Shown here: positions 7,783 through 15,484 of the stretch, one piece after another
Layout: the number at the start of each line of letters is the position of its first letter
How positions within the stretch are numbered: position 1 is the first letter of the stretch
NCBI GenBank assembly: GCA_022703625.1
Contig: JAKLDH010000009.1
Coordinates: 1-43,939, forward strand
Length of the DNA: 43,939 nt
Direction: 5' to 3'
Origin: Cyanobacteriota bacterium
Lineage (GTDB): Bacteria > Cyanobacteriota > Vampirovibrionia > Gastranaerophilales > UBA9971
Program-made: the position numbers and the translations under genes
The notes under the pieces: generated by a model
What the model saw: only the letters and a program-made list of their open reading frames with translations
Told to the model about the DNA's origin: nothing
The model's database searches: none

Positions 7783-9849
7783 TTATTTCTGATATTTTGA
7801 GAGAATTTTGTCTTTAAAAACACCCTCAATCTTATCAAGAGTAGCTTTAAGTATAAGTTCTCCGTCAATGACAACTGAAGGACCCTCTGAACAATGTTCC
7901 ATACAGAATGTTGCTCTTATGTTGACGTTATTTTCAAGATTATTTTCCTTGATAAGCTTTGTTAAAGCCTCAATAATTCCATAAGAACCTTTTGCATAGC
8001 AGTTTGTTCCAACGCATACCTGAACATCAGTAACTTTTGCGCCTTTTTCTACAGAAGAAAGATTTATAATTTCGCCAAAAATTCTTTTTCTGTTTTTGTA
8101 ATGGGTGTGTAAAAGCTCATGAGCGATGTGGCTGTTGGGTTTTTCGAGCCATTTTTGGTATAACCTTATTATTTCAGGGTTATCATGGGATTTATGAATA
8201 GGGTTATGCACATCAGCGTCATAAAGCCCTTTCATTCTTCGTTCTTTTATTTCCCTGTCTTTATAACTTGGAGGCTGTCCTGCGCCGCCTAAGCAGCCGC
8301 CTGGGCAAGCCATTACCTCTACCATATGATAATGAGCTTCACCGTTTTTAATTCGTTCAAGCAACGCTGAGGCTTCGCTGAGAGTGTTTACTATAGCAAC
8401 TTTTACTTCGTGCTCATCAATTTTGATGGAAAGCTCTTTTACTGTATGAAGCCCTCTGGCTTCTGTAATTGCCACTTTTTCAATTTTTCTGCCGGTAATT
8501 GTTTCATAAGCAGTTCTTAATGCCGCTTCAGCAACACCGCCTGATGATCCAAATATTACACCTGCACCTGAAAATATACCAAACGGCGAATCAAGATGCT
8601 CCGGTTCAATGTGCTTAAAGTCTACACCGGCTTCGTTTATCATTCTTATCATTTCCTGTGTGGTAAGAACAAAATCAACGTCTTTCGTGTCGTCTGTTTT
8701 GAATTCTTCCTTGTTGCATTCAGCTTTTTTGGCAGTACAAGGCATTATAGAAACTATTACAATATCTTCTTTTTTTATTTGCTGGTCAGCTGGTTTGTTA
8801 AGGTTAAATTCCTCTATAAGCACTTTTTTAGCTACAGAACCAAACATTTGCTGTGGAGATTTACATGTGGAAAGATTTTTCAGAAAACTAGGGTATCTTT
8901 GCTCAAGAAATCTGACCCATGCAGGGCAACAGCTGGTAAATAAAGGCAGATTTTCGCCCTTTTTAAACCTTTCAATAAACTCTGAGGCTTCTTCCATAAT
9001 GGTTAAATCGGCTGTAAAACAGGTGTCAAAGATTGAATCGAATCCGATTTTTCTAAGAGCGGCTGTGATAAGCCCTAGAGTATTTTCGCCGTAAGGAAGC
9101 CCAAAGGTTTCGCCGGCTGCAATTCTTACCGCAGGAGCAATTTGAACCACCACTTTCTTTTTAGGATCAAGAATCTGCTCCCATACTCTGTCTATGTCGG
9201 ATTTAATTCTAAGAGCTCCTGTAGGACATACTGCTGTACACTGTCCGCAATATGTGCAGTCAACTTCATCAAGACCTTTGCCGTAAGCAGGCATTACAGT
9301 CGCTTCTGAGCCTCTGTTTACAAAGCTTAGACAGCCTGTTCCCTGAATTTCCTTGCAGGCTCTTACGCATGCGCCGCAAAGTATGCATTTGCTGGGATCT
9401 CTTACTATTGAAGGGTTTTTATCGTCAATTGGCAGATGTTTTTCTTTGCTTGGAAACCTTACATCTCTTACCCCAAGCTTTTTTGCCAAATCCTGAAGAT
9501 CACAGTTTTCGCTTTTTGCGCAAATTGTGCAATCTCTGTTATGGCTTGCCAAAAGAAGTTCAACGGTCATTTTTCTGATTTTTCTTGTTTTTTCAGTGTT
9601 AACCTGAACTTTCATTCCGGCTTGCGGCTTTACAGTACAGCTTGTCTGAATTCCCATTCCTTCAATTTCAACCACACACATACGGCAAGCGCCATAAGTG
9701 CTTAAATCCGGTCTGTAGCAAAAGGTTGGGACTTCTATACCGGCTTTTCTTATTACTTCAAGCAGATTTTTTTCATTTGAGAAGGAAACTTCTTTTCCAT
9801 CCACGATTAATTTTTGTTCGATTTTATTTTCCATTATATTAGCGTTCAT
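7783..9849 (-). CDS. hydA: Electron-bifurcating-type [FeFe]-hydrogenase catalytic subunit HydA
   Basis: The 688-residue catalytic subunit, resembling Thermotoga HydA, which makes or takes up H2 with NADH and ferredoxin. Domains in order: N-terminal [2Fe-2S] (C44, C55, C58, C71); His-Cys3 cluster motif (H103, C107, C110, C116); two [4Fe-4S] clusters (CILCGACVRAC from 155 and CTYCGQCTAVCP from 198); H-domain with L1 TSCCPAW (305-311), L2 MPCTAKKAE (369-377) and L3 EVMACPGGCLGGAGQP (511-526); and a C-terminal thioredoxin-like [2Fe-2S] domain (C612, C617, C649, C653). I chose the ATG at 9849 (AAGGAGG 12 bases before, 4 bases after the hydB stop) over an upstream in-frame TTG overlapping hydB. All H-cluster cysteines are present. 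Maturases HydEFG are not in the window. Confidence 0.95.
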   Translation of the reverse strand: MNANIMENKIEQKLIVDGKEVSFSNEKNLLEVIRKAGIEVPTFCYRPDLSTYGACRMCVVEIEGMGIQTSCTVKPQAGMKVQVNTEKTRKIRKMTVELLLASHNRDCTICAKSENCDLQDLAKKLGVRDVRFPSKEKHLPIDDKNPSIVRDPSKCILCGACVRACKEIQGTGCLSFVNRGSEATVMPAYGKGLDEVDCTYCGQCTAVCPTGALRIKSDIDRVWEQILDPKKKVVVQIAPAVRIAAGETFGLPYGENTLGLITAALRKIGFDSIFDTCFTADLTIMEEASEFIERFKKGENLPLFTSCCPAWVRFLEQRYPSFLKNLSTCKSPQQMFGSVAKKVLIEEFNLNKPADQQIKKEDIVIVSIMPCTAKKAECNKEEFKTDDTKDVDFVLTTQEMIRMINEAGVDFKHIEPEHLDSPFGIFSGAGVIFGSSGGVAEAALRTAYETITGRKIEKVAITEARGLHTVKELSIKIDEHEVKVAIVNTLSEASALLERIKNGEAHYHMVEVMACPGGCLGGAGQPPSYKDREIKERRMKGLYDADVHNPIHKSHDNPEIIRLYQKWLEKPNSHIAHELLHTHYKNRKRIFGEIINLSSVEKGAKVTDVQVCVGTNCYAKGSYGIIEALTKLIKENNLENNVNIRATFCMEHCSEGPSVVIDGELILKATLDKIEGVFKDKILSKYQK

Positions 9850-9853
9850 TTTA

Positions 9854-11713
9854 TTAGTTTTCCTCCTTAATTGCGTCAAACGGGCAGGATGTTAAACATG
9901 CGCCGCATTTAATGCATTTTTCCTGGTCAATAACGAATGTTTCTTTTATTTTGCCGCTTATCGCTGAAACCGGACAAACTTTAGAGCATTTTGTACAGCC
10001 TTTGCAAAGAGCCGGATCAATTTTAATTGTCTTGAATGCCTCACATACTCCTGCCGGACATCTTTTGTCCACAATATGCGCTAAATACTCGTCTTTAAAG
10101 TATTTTAAAGTTGACAACACCGGATTAGGAGCAGTTTTGCCCAATCCGCATAATGAACCAAGCTGTACAACTTCCGCAAGTTCTTCAAGTAATTTAAGGT
10201 CTTTAAGTTCAGCCTTGCCTGCCACGATTTTTTCAAGGATATGAAGCATTTGCTTTGTTCCTTCACGGCAGGGAATACATTTTCCGCAGGATTCGCTTTG
10301 TGTAAACTCCAGAAAGAACCTTGCAACTTCAACAATGCAGGTGTCTTCGTTCATAACAACCAAGCCTCCTGAACCTACCATTGCTCCTACGCTTTTTAAA
10401 GACTCATAGTCAAGTGCAAGATCAAGATGTTGTTCTGTTAAACAACCGCCTGAAGGACCTCCGATTTGAACTGCTTTGAATTTCTTGTTATTTCGGATTC
10501 CACCGCCTATGTCATAAACGATTTCTTTTAAAGTTGTGCCTAAAGGTACTTCAATAAGTCCTGAATTGTTGATTTCTCCTGTTATTGAAAAGGTTTTTGT
10601 ACCAGGACTGCCTCCTGTACCGTATTTTTTATATTGTTCCGCATTGTTTAATATTATCATTGTTATATTTGCGTATGTTTCTACGTTGTTTATAAGTGTT
10701 GGCTTTCCAAACAAACCTTCATTTGCGGGGAAAGGAGGTTTTGGCATCGGCATTCCTCTATCGCCTTCTATGGAGGCTATTAGTGCGGTTTCTTCACCAC
10801 AAACAAAAGCTCCTGCCCCTTCTTTAATTTTAATTCTGAACGAAAAATCCGTCCCGAAAATATTATCGCCTAAAAAGCCTCTTTCTTCCGCTTGTTGAAT
10901 GGCGATTTTTAATCTTTTTACAGCCAGCGGATATTCAGCTCTGACGTAAATATATCCTAAGCTTGACTCTACAGCATAAGCCGCTATTATCATACCTTCA
11001 ATTAATCTGTGAGGATCGCCTTCCATAAGTCCGCAATCCATAAATGCGCCTGGATCGCCTTCATCAGCATTACAAATAACGTATTTTTGATCGGCTTTGT
11101 TCATTCTCACAAAGTTCCATTTTTTGCCTGTAGGGAAGCCTCCGCCCCCTCTTCCTCTTAAGCCGCTCTGTTCAACTTCATTACAGACCTGTTCAGGGGT
11201 AAATTCTTTAATAACTTTATCAATCGCTTCATAACCTCTTGCGGCTATGTATTCATCAATGTTTTCCGGATTAATTTGTCCGCAATTAAAAAGAGCTTTT
11301 TTGGTCTGGTATTTATAAAAGTCAATTTCCTGTGGATTTTGTATTGTTTTATTGGTTTTTGGATCAACAAAAAGAAGTCTGTCAATCACTTCAGCGTTTT
11401 TAAGAGTTTTTTCTATTATTTCTGCTACATCTTCAGGCTTTACTCTTACATAAGTAAGTTTTAAATCAGGAATTGCAACAAAAACGCCCTGTTCGCAAAA
11501 GCCATGACAGCCTGTTTTTATTGCTGTTACATGTTTTTCGCCTTTTAATTTTACGTCAGCTCCTAATTGAAGGAATTTATCGTAAATATCCAATGCTCCA
11601 TTAGCCACACATCCAGTCCCTGAGCATATTAGCACTCTTGCTCCGGTCTTTTTGACATATTCTGAAGCTCTTTCAAATTCTTTTTTTATATCCGCCTTTA
11701 CTGTATTAGTCAT
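9854..11713 (-). CDS. hydB: [FeFe]-hydrogenase NADH-binding flavoprotein subunit HydB (NuoF-like)
   Basis: A 619-residue NuoF-like subunit that carries FMN and the NAD(H) site. Order: N-terminal thioredoxin-like [2Fe-2S] domain (C30, C35, C69, C73); FMN/NADH loop GLRGRGGGGFPTGKKW (184-199); GAFVCGEETALIASIEG; SLBB region near IGGPSGGC; the N3-type [4Fe-4S] site SCGKCIPCREG with a fourth Cys at LCGLG (522); and a C-terminal two-[4Fe-4S] ferredoxin domain (CKGCTKCSKVCP, CIKCGACLTSCP). The ATG at 11713, with AAGGAGAT just ahead, overlaps hydC by 8 bases and is preferred over an in-frame start 42 bases upstream. This domain set matches bifurcating HydABC enzymes. Confidence 0.95.
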   Translation of the reverse strand: MTNTVKADIKKEFERASEYVKKTGARVLICSGTGCVANGALDIYDKFLQLGADVKLKGEKHVTAIKTGCHGFCEQGVFVAIPDLKLTYVRVKPEDVAEIIEKTLKNAEVIDRLLFVDPKTNKTIQNPQEIDFYKYQTKKALFNCGQINPENIDEYIAARGYEAIDKVIKEFTPEQVCNEVEQSGLRGRGGGGFPTGKKWNFVRMNKADQKYVICNADEGDPGAFMDCGLMEGDPHRLIEGMIIAAYAVESSLGYIYVRAEYPLAVKRLKIAIQQAEERGFLGDNIFGTDFSFRIKIKEGAGAFVCGEETALIASIEGDRGMPMPKPPFPANEGLFGKPTLINNVETYANITMIILNNAEQYKKYGTGGSPGTKTFSITGEINNSGLIEVPLGTTLKEIVYDIGGGIRNNKKFKAVQIGGPSGGCLTEQHLDLALDYESLKSVGAMVGSGGLVVMNEDTCIVEVARFFLEFTQSESCGKCIPCREGTKQMLHILEKIVAGKAELKDLKLLEELAEVVQLGSLCGLGKTAPNPVLSTLKYFKDEYLAHIVDKRCPAGVCEAFKTIKIDPALCKGCTKCSKVCPVSAISGKIKETFVIDQEKCIKCGACLTSCPFDAIKEEN

Positions 11714-12242
11714 TAGCTTTATCTCCTTCTCCTGATCTTTCCAAAAGCTTGTCAAGTATGATTTTAACGGCTTCAGGAGTTACTTTTGAATAAACTTTGT
11801 TGTTTATAACAACAACAGGCGCAAGGGCGCAGGCTCCGAGGCAACGTACTGTTTCCACGCTAAATTGCAGGTCTTCGGTTGTAAACTTGCCGTCTTTAAG
11901 TTTCAGCTTTTCTTTGATTGCTTTATAAACCGGCATACTTCCACGAACGTGACAGGCTGTGCCGTCGCAAACTTTAACTTCGTATTTGCCTTTAGGGTCA
12001 AGGCTGAACTGACTGTAAAATGTCGCAACTCCATAAACGCTTGCCGGCGAAATTGACATTATAGTTGCAATATAAGTCATAATTTCTTCGGGAAGGTAGC
12101 GATATTCGCCCTGCACTTCCTGAAGGATCGCTATTAAGTTCTGTTTTTGGTATTTGTATTTTTCAACAATTTCGTTTACTTTACAGAATTTTCTTTGTTT
12201 TTCAAAAACTTTTTCAAGATTTTTTTGTGTTTCAGCTACCAA
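11706..12242 (-). CDS. hydC: [FeFe]-hydrogenase NuoE-like subunit HydC
   Basis: A 178-residue thioredoxin-like [2Fe-2S] subunit (NuoE family). The cluster ligands are visible as C-x4-C (CDGTACHVRG) and C-x3-C (CLGAC), with the usual helical N-terminus containing YRYLPEE and GVATFYSQF. The start is TTG at 12242, supported by AAGGAGG eight bases upstream; no ATG fits the conserved N-terminus better. It is the first gene of hydC-hydB-hydA-rex, and the 330 bases upstream hold three Rex-type palindromes. It should transfer electrons between HydB and HydA in the cytoplasmic complex. Confidence 0.94.
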   Translation of the reverse strand: MVAETQKNLEKVFEKQRKFCKVNEIVEKYKYQKQNLIAILQEVQGEYRYLPEEIMTYIATIMSISPASVYGVATFYSQFSLDPKGKYEVKVCDGTACHVRGSMPVYKAIKEKLKLKDGKFTTEDLQFSVETVRCLGACALAPVVVINNKVYSKVTPEAVKIILDKLLERSGEGDKAND

Positions 12243-12266
12243 TTTTTGAGCCTCCTTGTAATTATA

Positions 12267-12284
12267 TTGTGATTTATTTCTCGA
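12267..12284. promoter_or_regulatory. rex operator: Weak Rex-like site next to the hydC ribosome binding site
   Basis: TTGTGATTTATTTCTCGA matches 11 of the 14 fixed positions of TTGTGAA-N4-TTCACAA. It lies 25-42 bases before the hydC start, where binding would block early elongation. The weakest of the three sites. Confidence 0.35.
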
Positions 12285-12434
12285 TTAAAATCAAAATTTT
12301 TTATACTTTGTTAAAATAACTTTTTTTAATAATAGACCTTCTTTTCAGGATTTAATTTAAAACTGCGCCAAAAGGAGTTTCTATAATTATTCAAAATAAT
12401 TTTGATAATTAAATATGAAATACAATTCCATATT

Positions 12435-12452
12435 TAGTGATTTTTTTCACTT
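12435..12452. promoter_or_regulatory. rex operator: Rex-like palindrome 2
   Basis: TAGTGATTTTTTTCACTT holds the perfect core GTGA-N6-TCAC, and AGTGA pairs with TCACT; 10 of 14 fixed positions of the Rex consensus match. A CRP/FNR-family protein could also recognise such a core, so the assignment rests on the linked rex gene. Confidence 0.5.
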
Positions 12453-12496
12453 TATGGCATTAAATTACCATGCATAAAGTGTAAGATCAACTATTA

Positions 12497-12514
12497 TTGT
12501 GAATTTTTTCAAAA
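12497..12514. promoter_or_regulatory. rex operator: Strong Rex operator
   Basis: TTGTGAATTTTTTCAAAA matches 13 of the 14 fixed positions of the known Rex consensus TTGTGAA-N4-TTCACAA. It lies about 255 bases before the hydC start, in an operon that ends with rex, which makes redox autoregulation likely. Confidence 0.7.
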
Positions 12515-12572
12515 TAAATTTTTAAAATCGCTAAGAAGACTTGCAACTCCTCTTAGCATATATAGAACAGGT

Positions 12573-13064
12573 TTATTTTGAAAAAAATTCGGGGCAATTC
12601 ATTAATTTTTTAATATCAATTGATTTATGCTCAAGAAAATCATAAACAACTATTGAGGAGTTTACCTGTCCAAAGCGAGCTACTTCATCATTTACTATTT
12701 TTAACTCCTCAATTGATTTTGTAATAACTTTAATTAAAAAATCATTTGTGCCTGTAATTCTTAAGCATTCTATAACCTGATGAAACTGCATCATTGTTTC
12801 AGAAAAAGCTTTTTCCTGGATGCTGAATATTCCGGATAAACTGACCATCATTATAGATACAATATTATAATTTAAAGCCTTATGGTTAATATTAATGGTA
12901 TATTTAGCTATAATCCCGGCTTCTTCCAGTTTTTTAATTCTTTCAATAACCGAAGAAGAAGATAAATTAACTATTTTACCGATTTCTGTATAAGAAATGC
13001 GAGAATTTTCCTGCAAAAGAGCAAGAATTTGATATGATACTTTATCAAGATTAAAATTTAGCAT
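12573..13064 (-). CDS. Lrp/AsnC family transcriptional regulator
   Basis: A 163-residue regulator with an N-terminal helix-turn-helix (residues about 5-55: LDKVSYQILALLQENSRIS, EIGKIVNLSSSSVIERIKKL) and a C-terminal RAM ligand-binding domain (SIMMVSLSG, RITGTNDFLIKVI). It is divergent from an Asp/Glu racemase and a RidA-family gene, so it probably senses an amino acid and controls that pair. A perfect TATAAT lies six bases before the ATG and no Shine-Dalgarno is visible, so the message may be leaderless. The usual length for the family is 150-165 residues. Confidence 0.9.
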   Translation of the reverse strand: MLNFNLDKVSYQILALLQENSRISYTEIGKIVNLSSSSVIERIKKLEEAGIIAKYTININHKALNYNIVSIMMVSLSGIFSIQEKAFSETMMQFHQVIECLRITGTNDFLIKVITKSIEELKIVNDEVARFGQVNSSIVVYDFLEHKSIDIKKLMNCPEFFSK

Positions 13065-13070
13065 AAATTT

Positions 13071-13099
13071 ATTATAATGCCAAAAATTTTAAGGTAAAG
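13071..13099 (-). promoter_or_regulatory. Promoter of the Lrp-type gene, probably giving a leaderless mRNA
   Basis: On the reverse strand TTTACC (13099-13094) and TATAAT (13076-13071) are 17 bases apart. Only six bases separate TATAAT from the ATG at 13064, so transcription would begin at or next to the start codon. Confidence 0.55.
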
Positions 13100-13112
13100 A
13101 CTAAATAACTTA

Positions 13113-13137
13113 GTAAAAAATAGGTTATTTTTTACTC
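13113..13137. promoter_or_regulatory. 11-bp palindrome in the divergent lrp/racemase promoter region
   Basis: AGTAAAAAATA (13113-13123), spacer GGT, then its exact complement TATTTTTTACT (13127-13137). It sits centrally between the two divergent genes, which is the expected place for an Lrp-family operator. Binding is inferred only. Confidence 0.55.
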
Positions 13138-13188
13138 TTTTTTATTATTTTATAAAGATACAGTAAATGTAAGAGTGAGAAATAAAAA

Positions 13189-13896
13189 ATGAAAACTATT
13201 GGTTTAATTGGTGGAATGAGCTTTGATTCTACAGTTGAGTATTACAAAATAATCAATACGGCAGTAAGAAATGAACTTGGGAAAAACGCTTCAGCGAAAA
13301 TTCTTTTACATAGCATGAATTTTCAGGAAATAGTGGATTTACAGTTTCAGGGCGAGTGGGAAAAACTTGGATCAATTGTATGCGAAGCGGCGATAGGATT
13401 AGAAAAAAGCGGCGCTGATTTTATTTTAATTTGCACAAATTTAATGCATAAAGTTGTTCCTATTGTGGAAAAAAAGGTTTCTATTCCTATAATTCATATA
13501 GCAGATGTTACATCTATGGAAATAAAAGCTCAAAAGATAAGAAAGGTTGCGTTATTGGGCACAATCTTCACAATGGAAGAAGATTTTTACAAAAATAGAA
13601 TAGAGAGCCATGGCATAGAGGTAATTTTGCCTGATAAAGAGGATAGACAGGAGGTCAGCCGTGTAATTTACGAAGAGTTATGCAGAAGTATAATAAAAGA
13701 AGATTCTCAGGCGAAATATGAAGAAATAATTGAGAAAATGATTGAAAAGGGAGCTGAAGGAGTAATTCTAGGCTGTACAGAAATACCTCTTTTATTGGAG
13801 AAATCGAGAATACCGTTATTTAACACAACGGAGATTCATGCTTTATCAGCGGTAAAATTGGCGCTTGAAAAAAGAAAGGAGGCAATATGCAATTAA
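13189..13896 (+). CDS. Aspartate/glutamate racemase family protein
   Basis: A 235-residue PLP-independent amino-acid racemase. Both catalytic cysteines are visible: C82 in ICTNLMHK and C196 in LGCTEIPLL, with the N-terminal GLIGGMSFDSTVEYY block typical of aspartate racemases. The enzyme would interconvert L- and D-aspartate or a related amino acid, or act as a broad-specificity racemase. It overlaps the RidA-family gene by 10 bases and is divergent from the Lrp-type regulator. The D-amino acid could feed peptidoglycan or be catabolised; the sequence does not decide. Confidence 0.88.
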   Translation: MKTIGLIGGMSFDSTVEYYKIINTAVRNELGKNASAKILLHSMNFQEIVDLQFQGEWEKLGSIVCEAAIGLEKSGADFILICTNLMHKVVPIVEKKVSIPIIHIADVTSMEIKAQKIRKVALLGTIFTMEEDFYKNRIESHGIEVILPDKEDRQEVSRVIYEELCRSIIKEDSQAKYEEIIEKMIEKGAEGVILGCTEIPLLLEKSRIPLFNTTEIHALSAVKLALEKRKEAICN

Positions 13897-14351
13897 TTGC
13901 AAAAAAGATAAAAGAGCTTGGCTATGAACTGCCTGGGGTTTCAGTACCGGTGGCATCATATATACCCGCTGTTAGGATTGGAAATCTTATATATACTTCC
14001 GGAAGTCTTCCTATAAAGGATGGCAAGTTAATTTATACCGGAAAAATAGGAGAAGGATTCAATTCAGAGCAATATGGATATAAAGCATCCGAATTATGCA
14101 TTTTAAATGCGCTTAGCGTAATAAACGATTTAGCAGGTTTGGACAATGTAAAACAGATTATCAAACTGACAGGCTTCGTGAACAGTTCGGATACATTTAC
14201 CGGTCAGCCGAAAGTGATAAACGGCGCTTCTGATCTGCTTGTAAAGATATTTGAAGACAGGGGGAAGCATGCAAGGTCGGCCGTAGGGGCTGTTTCTCTT
14301 CCGCTTGGAGCTTCTGTGGAACTTGAACTTATTGTGGAAATAACCTGTTGA
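13887..14351 (+). CDS. RidA/YjgF family protein (imine/enamine deaminase-like)
   Basis: A 154-residue member of the YjgF/RidA family, longer than the 128-residue classical RidA and like the subgroup with an N-terminal extension. Seen are RIGNLIYTSGSLP, GYKASELCILNALSVI, KLTGFVNSSDTFTGQP, HARSAVGAVSLPLGASVELELI with the substrate-binding Arg in HARSAVG. RidA proteins hydrolyse reactive imines made by PLP enzymes. AAAGGAGG lies just before the start within the racemase gene. Pairing with an amino-acid racemase and an Lrp regulator suggests an amino-acid detoxification or conversion unit. Confidence 0.88.
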   Translation: MQLIAKKIKELGYELPGVSVPVASYIPAVRIGNLIYTSGSLPIKDGKLIYTGKIGEGFNSEQYGYKASELCILNALSVINDLAGLDNVKQIIKLTGFVNSSDTFTGQPKVINGASDLLVKIFEDRGKHARSAVGAVSLPLGASVELELIVEITC

Positions 14352-14470
14352 CCTATTGACACATTAAAATTTTTGAATATTAATAATTAAAATATTTATC
14401 CTATAATTGTGGTTTTTTAAATGAATAATTTTAGCTATAAATTAAGTAAAATTAACGAAATGATAATGTG

Positions 14471-14506
14471 CTGTCAGATGCGAATGCGTCCGGCAGGTTA
14501 TTTTTA
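14471..14506 (+). terminator. Likely terminator of the racemase-RidA operon
   Basis: CTGTCAGATGC (14471-14481) can pair with GCGTCCGGCAG (14486-14496) through a GAAT loop, with two G-U pairs and one mismatch, followed by GTTATTTTTAT. It is 120 bases after the RidA stop. Confidence 0.5.
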
Positions 14507-14545
14507 TATTAACTGAAATATATAGTTAAATAAGAAAATATAAAC

Positions 14546-14587
14546 AAATCCGCTGGTCCTTTTATAAAAGTTCCAGCGGATTTTGTA
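14546..14587 (+). terminator. Long hairpin just ahead of the acetyltransferase gene
   Basis: An 11-bp perfect stem (14546-14556 with 14573-14583, core CCGCTGG/CCAGCGG), with an inner CTTTTATAAAAG palindrome, then TTTTGTATT. It ends some 20 bases before the next start codon, so it could be a terminator with read-through or a leader attenuator. Confidence 0.5.
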
Positions 14588-14605
14588 TTAGAAAGGATTT
14601 AAAAA

Positions 14606-15382
14606 ATGCAATTAAATATTCAAAGAGATTATGGCGCAGATCTTTTTTTTAAACAAAATTATCCAAATAACAGAGTTAAATTTTCTGAAAAAAGTAATAT
14701 TGATAATACTGACAGCTCTGAAATTAAGGAAAAAAAGCATGACATTGGTAAAAAAGCTTTTATTGGAGCAACAACAGCGGCAGGTCTTTTCTTTTCAGAT
14801 TTATTTTTGGCAAAAGGCAAAATTTTATCAGGATTAAGCAACAATAAAATTTCTTTTATAAAAACGATGTCTGAAGAGATTGATAACGTTGTAAAACTGG
14901 ATAACTATGCGACAAAAGGAAGAGTAGAAGCGTTTTTTTCTATTCCCGGATTACATGCGGTATGGAATCATCGAATTATTCATAAGCTTCATGAATGGAA
15001 AGTCCCTGTTATTCCTCGTTTTCTTGCAAATGTATCAAGATTTTTAACAGGAATAGAAATTCATCCTGGTGCCCAAATAGGCAAAAATGTTTTTTTTGAC
15101 CATACCGGTGCAATAGTCGGAGAAACAGCTAAAATAGGGAACAATGTACAGATAATAGGTCCTGTAGTTTTGGGTTCTACTGGTAAAGACGGGTTCTTAA
15201 GGCATACTATTGTTGGAGATAGAGCGGTTCTTGGAATTCGTTCGGTATGTTTAGGCAGACTGACTATAGGACAGGACGCTAAAGTCGGAGCAGGAGCCGT
15301 TGTATTGCGTGATGTTCCTCCAGGCGCAACGGTGGTAGGTGTTCCTGCCAAAGTTGTCCGAAAAAAGGATAATTTATACTAG
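14606..15382 (+). CDS. cysE: Serine O-acetyltransferase-like protein with N-terminal extension
   Basis: A 258-residue hexapeptide-repeat acetyltransferase resembling serine acetyltransferase (first step of cysteine synthesis from serine). The core begins near residue 100. IHPGAQIGKNVFFDHTG (152-168) carries the CysE Asp-His pair (D165, H166), then GETAKIG, LRHTIVGD, and the left-handed beta-helix repeat AKVGAGAVVLRDVPPG. The DHTG region is one residue shorter than the classical DHATG. The first ~90 residues are unusual: a polar stretch and a hydrophobic segment (AFIGATTAAGLFF, 51-63) instead of the helical SATase N-domain. The ATG has AAAGGA about 8 bases upstream. A related O-acetyltransferase acting on sugars is possible. 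Confidence 0.65.
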   Translation: MQLNIQRDYGADLFFKQNYPNNRVKFSEKSNIDNTDSSEIKEKKHDIGKKAFIGATTAAGLFFSDLFLAKGKILSGLSNNKISFIKTMSEEIDNVVKLDNYATKGRVEAFFSIPGLHAVWNHRIIHKLHEWKVPVIPRFLANVSRFLTGIEIHPGAQIGKNVFFDHTGAIVGETAKIGNNVQIIGPVVLGSTGKDGFLRHTIVGDRAVLGIRSVCLGRLTIGQDAKVGAGAVVLRDVPPGATVVGVPAKVVRKKDNLY

Positions 15383-15400
15383 AATGAGTTTATTTTTCCG

Positions 15401-15423
15401 AAAAACCGGCAAAGCCGGATTTT
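15401..15423. terminator. Bidirectional hairpin between convergent genes
   Basis: AAAACCGGC-AAA-GCCGGATTTT forms a 5-bp GC stem (CCGGC/GCCGG) with flanking A/T pairs. It lies between the forward acetyltransferase and the reverse flavoprotein gene and can serve both. The T run is short, so efficiency is uncertain. Confidence 0.45.
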
Positions 15424-15484
15424 CCAGAAAAAACACTCCCGCTTCGCAATACCACAATTCGTTTATAGTATAAATTCGAAATTA

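Larger units (their letters stand above)
12243..12572 (-). promoter_or_regulatory. hyd operon control region (330 bp, no gene)
   Basis: No plausible reading frame lies between lrp and hydC. The stretch is very AT-rich and contains three Rex-like palindromes (listed separately) plus a small GTTA-AAA-TAAC repeat around 12310-12320. I could not choose a single convincing -35/-10 pair. Confidence 0.6.

Noticed and set aside
8596-9842. Several forward-strand open frames inside hydA
   Set aside because: They are antisense shadows of a gene with complete conserved motifs; they lack ribosome binding sites and plausible protein composition.
9849-9879. Longer HydA starting at TTG 9879 and overlapping hydB by 26 bases
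   Set aside because: The extra ten residues include the translated ribosome binding site (AAGGAGG); the ATG at 9849 follows that site and the hydB stop.
11713-11755. Longer HydB start at 11755 overlapping hydC by 50 bases
   Set aside because: The ATG at 11713 has a clear AAGGAGAT upstream and a normal short overlap; the extension adds no conserved sequence.
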